The notes under the pieces were generated by a model. It saw only the letters and a list, made by a program, of their open reading frames with translations, was not told the origin of the DNA and searched no databases. From the NCBI GenBank assembly GCA_043805315.1, contig JAZDID010000008.1, positions 1 to 15,299 of the forward strand: a DNA stretch of 15,299 nt. Direction: 5' to 3'. Below are positions 6,057-11,604 of the stretch, one piece after another. Source of the DNA: JAHJEM01 sp043805315. GTDB lineage: Archaea; Nanobdellota; Nanobdellia; Woesearchaeales; JAHJEM01. Each line of letters begins with the position of its first letter. Within the stretch, counting starts at the first letter, position 1. The position numbers and the translations under genes are program-made.

Positions 6057-6064
6057 TTTATATA
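6057..6064 (+). promoter_or_regulatory. TATA box of the 81-residue gene
   Basis: TTTATATA ends 22 bases before the ATG at 6087, consistent with a leaderless mRNA. Confidence 0.6.
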
Positions 6065-6086
6065 CACGCAGGCCTCATGCACACAA

Positions 6087-6332
6087 ATGAACCTCAAACA
6101 TATCATTCTCAGAAAACTATTTCGCCGGCGAATCATCGGCGGAAAACATACAGCCTTCGAGCACGTCATGTCAGGCATTCCCAGGCACCTGCATGGAGAC
6201 GCAAAAAAAGCAGCAGAAGAATTGATCAGGCGAGGGCTTATCCTCTCGAAACCGACCTCGTATGGATTGCAGATCAGCTTGAATCCTGAGCGGATTGATG
6301 AGATCATAAAGTTTATTGAAGAAAAAGAATGA
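6087..6332 (+). CDS. small conserved archaeal-type protein (winged-helix-like)
   Basis: The 81-residue basic protein follows the pattern of a small winged-helix family that I associate with DPANN archaea. A basic helix with an IIGGKHT turn (about 17-23) comes first, then a helix AKKAAEELIRRGLILSKP (39-56) and a wing TSYGLQISLNPERI (57-70), ending in a helix. The function is unknown; DNA or RNA binding is inferred from charge and fold. The start is fixed by a TATA box 22 bases upstream. It lies divergent to the 107-residue winged-helix gene, inside the segment bounded by the repeated channel tail. Confidence 0.75.
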   Translation: MNLKHIILRKLFRRRIIGGKHTAFEHVMSGIPRHLHGDAKKAAEELIRRGLILSKPTSYGLQISLNPERIDEIIKFIEEKE

Positions 6333-6405
6333 AACATGAAAGGACATTTCATCGATTAATTCAACTCGTACATGCTGGCGTTCCTGCTGTTTTTGTGAAG
6401 AAATT

Positions 6406-6885
6406 CTATTCTATCCTGAGCAGTTCGAGATACTTGTCTGCGACAGCTACCATATTCTGAGTTGAGCTGTTTCCGCCGCCGAAATTTACTTTGTCCTGCA
6501 ACCTTGCTTTTGCTCCAATTAACGCATATTTGTTACTAAGAATAGGAATCATGTCCTTTTCCTTCAGATCTGAAAATGATAGTGAATAGCGGTTAGCATA
6601 GAGAAATAATTCGTGTGTGAATTCATCTTCCCGAAATAAATCTTCAGAAGGAATTTCAAACAAAAGGTCAAGAATTTCCTTGAATTTGTATGCCCGTCGA
6701 AAGCTTAGTGTGTCTGCCTGAGTTTGTGTCTTTTTTAAAAGAGTTTCAAGGTCATTTCTGGCTTCTTCAATTATTTCCTTTCTCGAAGGAGATTTATATA
6801 TATCCATATGACCGAAATATGTGCTCGCGATTGACTTGTTAATCTCAACAACAATCGCATCGATGTCAATTGATTTGTCGTCCAT
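6406..6885 (-). CDS. unrecognised 159-residue protein
   Basis: I do not recognise this protein. It is soluble, mostly helical by composition and acidic. It begins MDDKSIDIDAIVVEINKSIA, has a Lys/Glu-rich middle (about 32-60) and ends with a Gly-Asn turn (FGGGNSSTQN) before a final helix. The ATG at 6885 is chosen because a BRE/TATA element (minus CGAAAGATTTATAAAG, box 6908-6915) lies 22 bases upstream. The longer frame from a GTG at 6933 would have to be translated through that promoter. Composition is more AT-rich than the neighbouring large genes, which may mean recent acquisition. The stop lies 6 bases from the remnant channel tail. Confidence 0.7.
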   Translation of the reverse strand: MDDKSIDIDAIVVEINKSIASTYFGHMDIYKSPSRKEIIEEARNDLETLLKKTQTQADTLSFRRAYKFKEILDLLFEIPSEDLFREDEFTHELFLYANRYSLSFSDLKEKDMIPILSNKYALIGAKARLQDKVNFGGGNSSTQNMVAVADKYLELLRIE

Positions 6886-6907
6886 ATAGTGAGAAAAATA
6901 TACCTTC

Positions 6908-6922
6908 TTTATAAATCTTTCG
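6908..6922 (-). promoter_or_regulatory. BRE/TATA element of the 159-residue gene
   Basis: Minus-strand TCGAAAGATTTATAAA. The TATA box TTTATAAA (6908-6915) ends 22 bases before the ATG at 6885. Confidence 0.6.
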
Positions 6923-6983
6923 ATTTTTACCACTTACAAGTCATAACTCCTCGTGTTGCTTGTTACTTCCTTAAATGCAAATT

Positions 6984-6991
6984 TTTATATA
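6984..6991 (+). promoter_or_regulatory. TATA box of the PRC/MgtE_N/CBS gene
   Basis: TTTATATA ends 31 bases before the ATG at 7023. The earlier in-frame ATG at 6975 lies upstream of the box and so cannot be on the mRNA from this promoter. Confidence 0.6.
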
Positions 6992-7022
6992 CTCGCTTTT
7001 CCAGATTCATAGCATCGTGGAT

Positions 7023-8558
7023 ATGAACAACCAGAAAGAGCGCGCACAGAAGAAAACGAGACTGCAGGCAGCTGCAGTGGAATCTCCAGCCGAGCACCCC
7101 AAGCATGCGAAGCGCGGCACTGTGGTCAAAGAAATAGGAAGCCTTCTCCAGGACATCGAGCACCTGGACCGGCGGAAGAACATCCTCTACTTTAGCAAGC
7201 TCCTGCGCAGACACATCCTTGACTCCAAGGGCATTCTCGTCGGAAAGGTGAAGGATTTCAGCATCGCGGCAGGAGAGAAGTTCCCAGAGGTCTCTGGCAT
7301 CGTGTACGCGCTGAAAGGAGAGGAATTCTTCATTCCGTGGGCATTCGTGCATGAATGCAACCACTTCATTTCACTGAACATCTCCCAGCGGGACCTTCCA
7401 AAAGCCAGTGTGAAAGAAGAGATCCTGCTCAAGGAATATTTCCTCGACAGGCAGATTGTGGACACCAAAGGGCTCAAGATCATCCGCGTCAATGACATCC
7501 TCCTGACAAAGATAAAAGGAAAGCTCTGCATCGTGAGCATGGATGTCGGGCTGAAAGGCATATTCAGGAGAGTCGGGTTCGAGTTCCTGAACAGGCTGCT
7601 CCTGAAGTACACCAAGGAAAAGCTCGTGCCCTGGCACTATGTCAACCCCCTGCACACCGGAATAGAAAGCATCCGACTGAACATTCCCCAAGAGTCATTC
7701 GCAAACATACATCCTGCAGACTTCGCAGACCTGCTCGAAGAGCTCAGCTACCGCGAGCGGGCGAACATCTTCAAGAAGCTCGACAATAGGACAGCAGCCA
7801 AGATCATCGAGGAATCAGAAGAGACAGTCCAGAAATCAGTCATCAAGAGCCTCAAGGACAAGCGCGCTGCAGCCATCCTCTACAAGATGCCGCGGCATAA
7901 GGCCGCAGACATCCTCGACCTGATCCCTGCTGAAAGGAAACAGAGCCTGCTCTCAATCCTCGGGAATATCGACAGGGAGGCAAAAGAGCACATCGAGTAC
8001 ATCCTCGGCTTCTCTGCGCTCAGCGCAGGAAGGGAGATGTCCAGGAAATTCGTGGCCATACTGCCTGAGCTTACTGTGGGAGAGGCCATCGCGCATCTCC
8101 GGAGCTTGCCGAGCATCCCCAATTTCATGCATTACCTGTATGTCATCTCCCAGGGCCGGCTTGTCGGGGTCGTGTCATTAAAACAGCTGGTGCTCTTTCC
8201 ACATGATGCAAAGATCAGCGAGATCATGGAACACCGAATCATCCATCTCCAAGGCACAGAGACGCGGGAAAAGGCGGTCAGCATCATGGCAAAGTACGAC
8301 TTCCTCAGCATTCCCATCGTCGACAAGCACAAACGCATGATCGGCGTGATCCACGTCGAAGAGATCCTGGAAGAGACCAGCAAGGAGAGCAAGCAAGTCA
8401 TGCTCCAGGAAATCCCCCACCCGAAAGAGCCCGATGCGAAAAGCTACTTCAGCCACTATCTCAACATCGTGAAGGAGATTGGTGAGATCCTCAAAGAGAC
8501 AGACCATATCATCCGGAAGCAGAACGTGGAGAAGATCATAAGGAAGAAAAGCGCGTGA
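7023..8558 (+). CDS. soluble PRC-barrel / MgtE_N / CBS-domain protein (putative Mg2+ sensor)
   Basis: The 511-residue protein has the following order: a charged N-terminus (1-45), a PRC-barrel-like domain (about 55-118, LRRHILDSKGILVGKVKDF), a second PRC-like domain (about 136-205, VDTKGLKIIRVNDI), an MgtE_N helical repeat domain (about 222-330, HPADFADLLEEL, RAAAILYKMP, KAADILDLI), and two CBS domains (about 345-400 and 405-452). It lacks the MgtE membrane domain, so it cannot itself be a channel. In MgtE these cytosolic domains bind Mg2+ and nucleotides and gate transport. Here they are free-standing, probably a sensor acting on a separate carrier. The NRAMP-type gene at 11603-12931 is the obvious candidate. 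A basic helical tail (475-511) is extra. Confidence 0.85.
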   Translation: MNNQKERAQKKTRLQAAAVESPAEHPKHAKRGTVVKEIGSLLQDIEHLDRRKNILYFSKLLRRHILDSKGILVGKVKDFSIAAGEKFPEVSGIVYALKGEEFFIPWAFVHECNHFISLNISQRDLPKASVKEEILLKEYFLDRQIVDTKGLKIIRVNDILLTKIKGKLCIVSMDVGLKGIFRRVGFEFLNRLLLKYTKEKLVPWHYVNPLHTGIESIRLNIPQESFANIHPADFADLLEELSYRERANIFKKLDNRTAAKIIEESEETVQKSVIKSLKDKRAAAILYKMPRHKAADILDLIPAERKQSLLSILGNIDREAKEHIEYILGFSALSAGREMSRKFVAILPELTVGEAIAHLRSLPSIPNFMHYLYVISQGRLVGVVSLKQLVLFPHDAKISEIMEHRIIHLQGTETREKAVSIMAKYDFLSIPIVDKHKRMIGVIHVEEILEETSKESKQVMLQEIPHPKEPDAKSYFSHYLNIVKEIGEILKETDHIIRKQNVEKIIRKKSA

Positions 8559-8567
8559 TCATCTAGT

Positions 8568-9449
8568 TTACATGAACTGTTTTCTCTCATTTTCAATTTC
8601 CGCGCATATGTACTTTACCAATGGCAGGTAATTACCTCGGTCTGCATGCCAAAGAGAACGGTAATACCTTATCCTGTTCTTGTTCTGGATGACCATGCAC
8701 GGGAAGCCTGCTCGCATGAGGATGAAATTCAGGAGCAGCCTGCCGACCCTGCCGTTGCCGTCGAAGAACGGGTGGATGCGCTCGAACAGCGCGTGGAACG
8801 TGCAAGCAAGCTCTACTGGGTGCATGCTCTTGTTCTTCTTGTGCCATGTTATGAGGTTCTGGATCTCCTGCTCAATCATGTCATGCCGCACAGGAACAAT
8901 CCTTCCTACGGTCACTTGCGCTGTGCGGAACGAGCCTGCATCCTCTGACACGTTCTCCTTGAGTATTCTATGCATCTCAAGGATGAATTCGCGTGTGATT
9001 GGTTTGTCCAAGCATTCCTTCATATGCAAGAACGCTTTCTTGTGGTTCTCTGCCTCATTAACATCTCGAATGGGTTTTTCTCTTGGTGAAATCTCCTCCT
9101 CAAGCAACATCTTCGTGTCCTTGAACGTAAGAGTAGAACCTTCAATCCGGTTGGTGTTGTAGGTAAACCTGGTGATGAGATCAGTCTCAAGACGCCTCTT
9201 GTCATCAGCGCTGGCATTCCTGAGCCGATGTGTGTATGCCTCTTTTATCTCTCGCAAGTCCTTCTCTTTCTGGCTCAGGAATTCCTTTATCCTGTCATAC
9301 TCTTGCGCATAGCGGGAAAGGTCTTTCTGCGACGGAGGGTGCAGGCCGAGGTAGCGTTCAATCTTCCTTGAAATCTTGCCTTGTCGGGTAGTGGCAACGA
9401 GATAATAGTACTGCCTGCCCTTGATCCGCTTTTTCCTCACGAATACCAA
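8568..9449 (-). CDS. Fic-domain protein (predicted AMP-transferase)
   Basis: About 293 residues. The Fic motif HPFFDGNGRVGR (226-237) is complete, with catalytic His226, Asp230 and the phosphate-binding Gly-Asn-Gly-Arg. TNRIEG (99-104) fits the inhibitory (S/T)xxxE(G/N) helix, here N-terminal to the Fic core, so the enzyme is probably autoinhibited by Glu103. Residues 1-35 form a basic, Tyr-rich strand pair (GRQYYYLV) seen before Fic domains in some prokaryotes. Fic enzymes usually transfer AMP to a protein hydroxyl; the target is unknown. The start is uncertain: TTG 9449 has GGTGA 5 bases upstream; GTG 9458, TTG 9461 and GTG 9440 are also in frame. It ends 9 bases from the convergent MgtE_N/CBS gene. 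Confidence 0.88.
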   Translation of the reverse strand: MVFVRKKRIKGRQYYYLVATTRQGKISRKIERYLGLHPPSQKDLSRYAQEYDRIKEFLSQKEKDLREIKEAYTHRLRNASADDKRRLETDLITRFTYNTNRIEGSTLTFKDTKMLLEEEISPREKPIRDVNEAENHKKAFLHMKECLDKPITREFILEMHRILKENVSEDAGSFRTAQVTVGRIVPVRHDMIEQEIQNLITWHKKNKSMHPVELACTFHALFERIHPFFDGNGRVGRLLLNFILMRAGFPCMVIQNKNRIRYYRSLWHADRGNYLPLVKYICAEIENERKQFM

Positions 9450-9508
9450 GTTAGTCACCAAAACGAGATTTTTTCACGTTTTTTTAGAAAGTTAGTCACC
9501 TATATAAA
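9448..9508 (-). promoter_or_regulatory. Fic promoter with a 12-bp direct repeat
   Basis: Minus-strand TATA box TTTATATA (9501-9508). GGTGACTAACTT occurs twice on the minus strand (9489-9500 and 9448-9459), 41 bases apart, about four helical turns. One copy abuts the TATA box. The other contains the presumed ribosome site. Paired regulator binding is possible. Confidence 0.45.
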
Positions 9509-9554
9509 GATTGCGGATTGCTTAAATATTACCACTATCAAGTGGCTAAAAATA

Positions 9555-9609
9555 GAAAGATTTAAATAGTAGTTCTGTTTTTATATCACCAATTCCATAA
9601 AAAGGAGGT
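9555..9609 (+). promoter_or_regulatory. promoter and strong ribosome site of the small secreted-protein gene
   Basis: GAAAGATTTAAATAG (9555-9569) is the window's BRE/TATA element. The mRNA would begin near 9590 and carry AGGAGGT (9603-9609), a full Shine-Dalgarno sequence 4 bases before the ATG and the strongest in the window. Confidence 0.65.
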
Positions 9610-9613
9610 CAAA

Positions 9614-9982
9614 ATGAACAAAGCATATGCACTTTTACTCGCTATTCCCCTGGCGCTCGGCGTCGGGTGTGGAAAAAATCAGGCACCACCTCTTCAAGAG
9701 AACTACAACGACGGCTATGGCTACGCGAAGCTGAATGGAACTTCTGTCTGTCTCATTGATGAGGATCATGATGGATTGGTTGATGTCATCGAAGATACGG
9801 ACATTACCCACGCTTTGCTATTCAAAGCAGAGGGATATCAGGGTCTGAGGAATGAAAGTGTATGGACAGAAACGATGACTCCTGAGATGCGGGAGACCGC
9901 TTCCAGAATAATGGCTGAAGAATCTGACCTGGAATATCGTCTCGCCAAGCTGAGGTTTGAGCATTCTCAAAAGAAACAGTAA
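9614..9982 (+). CDS. small secreted protein (possible lipoprotein) with a calcium-type DxDxDG loop
   Basis: The 122-residue protein starts with a clear signal sequence (1-19) ending LGVGCGKN. Cys19 could be lipidated, although Gly at -3 is a poor lipobox residue. DEDHDGLVD (49-57) has the DxDxDGxxD spacing of EF-hand and dockerin-like calcium loops. The remainder is charged and helical (METASRIMAEESDLEYRLAKL region), without a recognised enzyme motif. A full Shine-Dalgarno sequence suggests high expression. It is a single-gene unit with a T-rich tail behind it. The role is unknown; a surface-attached calcium-dependent binding protein is a guess from the motif. Confidence 0.75.
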   Translation: MNKAYALLLAIPLALGVGCGKNQAPPLQENYNDGYGYAKLNGTSVCLIDEDHDGLVDVIEDTDITHALLFKAEGYQGLRNESVWTETMTPEMRETASRIMAEESDLEYRLAKLRFEHSQKKQ

Positions 9983-10025
9983 ATTTCTTCTTTTTCTTTT
10001 CTGGTTTTTTTTACTTTTCTTTATC
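9983..10025 (+). terminator. T-rich archaeal-type terminator
   Basis: Several oligo-T runs, including eight T in a row, follow the stop codon directly with no hairpin. This is the usual form of intrinsic termination in archaea. Confidence 0.5.
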
Positions 10026-10030
10026 TTTCC

Positions 10031-10798
10031 TCACATTTTCTTGAACTTCCTGCTCCTTCTCCAAAACTCCTCGAAATACGCCTGGAATGAGTCTGCGATG
10101 TCCTGGTTCACGATCTCGACTGCGATCGTGCTCGGAGAGTCCAGGATCATGATCACAATAGTGTCTTTGTAGGTCATGAAGCCGGCAGGAGTCTTGATAT
10201 TGGATTCCATGTAGCGAGCATCACAGAGCTTATAGGCATTCCTGTTCTTCAGGACGCTCTTTGACGTATCTTTATTAAACAATAATCGACAGCGAATCCC
10301 GTCTCTAATCCTCCGCAGATGGTCTTTCTTCCAGTAGGCATGAAGTTCTTCTGACTGGCCTGACGGAACACCGAGATAACAGTATTCCTCGCCCTTTTTC
10401 AGCTTCAGGTAAAGATGCTCATGCGCTGTCCGCAACCCCCGGTAGCCGAAGTACATGGAGGTCTGGCTCTTTTTGGAAAACTTTTGTTTCAGCAGCAATT
10501 CCGGCAGAAGCTTCTCGACAATGGCCCTGTTCTCTTTGAGCCTTTCTTCCCTGTCATCAATGAATTCCAGAAGCTTGGCGGGCTCTGCTGCCTGAAAATA
10601 CATGGTCTTCTCCCTGAAGAGAGAGGAGACAAGCCCTTTGTGCATAAGCTTTTCAAGTATTTGGTATATGATCGAGCGCGAGATGCCTGATTTCTCGACA
10701 ATAGGCCCTGAAGTGGAAGAGCCGAGCTCGAGCAATGCAAGAAACACCTTTATTTCTCCTTCTGTGAGGCCCGCTTCTTTGAGGGCTGAGATGTCCAT
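10031..10798 (-). CDS. TrmB-family transcriptional regulator
   Basis: The 255-residue protein begins with the TrmB winged helix (about 1-75): LTEGEIKVFLALLELGSSTS, then SRSIIYQILEKLMHKGLV as recognition helix and following helix. A predicted helical linker (78-110) follows, and the C-terminal effector region (about 112-250) contains the EEYCYLGVPSG strand and the terminal FEEFWRRS helix common in TrmB relatives. TrmB proteins are archaeal regulators that sense sugars or other small molecules; the ligand cannot be read here. It is divergent from the secreted beta-protein gene, with the palindrome TACCAGTACTGGTA between them. Its own TATA box (10822-10829) ends 24 bases before the ATG. Confidence 0.88.
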   Translation of the reverse strand: MDISALKEAGLTEGEIKVFLALLELGSSTSGPIVEKSGISRSIIYQILEKLMHKGLVSSLFREKTMYFQAAEPAKLLEFIDDREERLKENRAIVEKLLPELLLKQKFSKKSQTSMYFGYRGLRTAHEHLYLKLKKGEEYCYLGVPSGQSEELHAYWKKDHLRRIRDGIRCRLLFNKDTSKSVLKNRNAYKLCDARYMESNIKTPAGFMTYKDTIVIMILDSPSTIAVEIVNQDIADSFQAYFEEFWRRSRKFKKM

Positions 10799-10821
10799 GC
10801 TGTGGGATAGATGTTATTTCC

Positions 10822-10829
10822 TTTATAAA
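10822..10829 (-). promoter_or_regulatory. TATA box of the TrmB-family gene
   Basis: TTTATAAA on the minus strand, 23 bases upstream of the ATG at 10798; a leaderless mRNA is likely. Confidence 0.6.
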
Positions 10830-10844
10830 TATTGCTATTTGTAC

Positions 10845-10858
10845 TACCAGTACTGGTA
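10845..10858. promoter_or_regulatory. 14-bp perfect palindrome, candidate TrmB operator
   Basis: TACCAGTACTGGTA is perfectly symmetric. It lies between the two divergent TATA boxes, 16 bases from the TrmB box and 8 bases from the other. That position allows one bound dimer to affect both promoters. Confidence 0.6.
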
Positions 10859-10866
10859 TGCAAAGA

Positions 10867-10874
10867 TTTATATA
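10867..10874 (+). promoter_or_regulatory. TATA box of the secreted beta-protein gene
   Basis: CAAAGATTTATATA ends at 10874. Transcription would start near 10898, giving a leader with GAGGG before the ATG at 10931. Confidence 0.6.
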
Positions 10875-10930
10875 ATTGTTATTACTAATTAATAGTAAAT
10901 AAAATTGATATGAAGAGAAAAGAGGGAAAA

Positions 10931-11581
10931 ATGAAACACCTGAAATCAATTATCGGAACTCTTGTCGCACTAGGCACGATAGTATATGCCGGCACGGCGT
11001 GCGCAAAAGACGGCTGGGCACAATTCACGCCAGCGTACCACACAGCAGAACAGCGTGCAACACTGCGCATGGAAGGAGGATCAACACTTACTGATGGATT
11101 AAGTACGTATGGATTCATTGACGCAGACGCGACTCCAGAAAAACCTGCGGATCTCGAGAACTTCTATGCAGAAGCACGGCTCAACCAGAACCTCGGAAAG
11201 ATAACGCCTGTATTGAAACCTTTCGGCATCGCAATCGAATACAATGGCGGCAATGGACTTGAGGACATTGTCCGAGCTGGAATTACGTTTTCACCAGCCA
11301 TCGCAGCAGGGAATTTCACTTTTGTCAAATTTTACCCGGTGGAAACCAGCGGAGACAAAGGACTGCAACTGAGTATGTTCACTTCACAGACTCTGCCGTA
11401 CGGATTTGCAACAAGCATTCTTGTCGACTACAACATCACTGCTGATGCTGCCTATGCAGAACAAGAGATCGGGTTCAAAGTGACACCTCAGGTCACTCTT
11501 GTGGGTCAGTCCCGCCTTGCTGTCGCAGAGGGAATGAAACCAGCCATCAGTCCTGCCGTTGGACTGAGATATGCGTTTTAG
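10931..11581 (+). CDS. secreted beta-strand-rich protein, outer-membrane-barrel-like
   Basis: The 216-residue protein has a signal peptide (1-25, MKHLKSIIGTLVALGTIVYA then TACA). The mature part is a succession of alternating polar/hydrophobic strands separated by Gly/Asp turns. Examples are LENFYAEARL, FGIAIEYNGG, FTFVKFYPVE, GLQLSMFTSQ and FATSILVDYN, and the protein ends VGLRYAF. A terminal Phe after an amphipathic strand is the classical sorting signal of bacterial outer-membrane beta-barrels. The size fits an 8-10-strand barrel. Such proteins are unexpected in archaea; the organism may have an outer layer, or the gene came from a bacterium. The ATG at 10931 (with GAGGG upstream) is preferred to 10910. 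The function is unknown; regulation by the divergent TrmB protein is likely. Confidence 0.75.
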   Translation: MKHLKSIIGTLVALGTIVYAGTACAKDGWAQFTPAYHTAEQRATLRMEGGSTLTDGLSTYGFIDADATPEKPADLENFYAEARLNQNLGKITPVLKPFGIAIEYNGGNGLEDIVRAGITFSPAIAAGNFTFVKFYPVETSGDKGLQLSMFTSQTLPYGFATSILVDYNITADAAYAEQEIGFKVTPQVTLVGQSRLAVAEGMKPAISPAVGLRYAF

Positions 11582-11604
11582 GTTTTTTCTTTTTTATTTT
11601 TCTT
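11582..11604 (+). terminator. T-rich terminator after the beta-protein gene
   Basis: Runs of six, six and five T follow the stop within 25 bases, with no hairpin. They overlap the end of the convergent transporter gene. Confidence 0.5.

Larger units (their letters stand above)
5488..6399. repeat. 26-bp direct repeat (5488-5513 and 6374-6399) of the channel gene's 3' end
   Basis: The last codons and stop of the channel gene (5488-5513) recur at 6374-6399 with one mismatch in 26 bases (T5498 versus C6384), offset 886. The second copy still reads MLAFLLFL-stop in the matching frame. A stop (TAA) lies a few codons upstream of it, so it is a remnant and not a gene. Between the copies lie a possible short frame and two divergent DNA-binding-type genes. 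Either a small element inserted at the gene's 3' end, or a second channel gene was lost apart from its tail. Confidence 0.7.

Noticed and set aside
6886..6933. 16-codon extension of the 159-residue gene from GTG 6933
   Set aside because: It runs through the gene's own BRE/TATA element, so it would not be on the transcript.
6975..7022. 16-codon extension of the PRC/MgtE_N/CBS gene from ATG 6975
   Set aside because: This ATG is upstream of the TATA box at 6984-6991.
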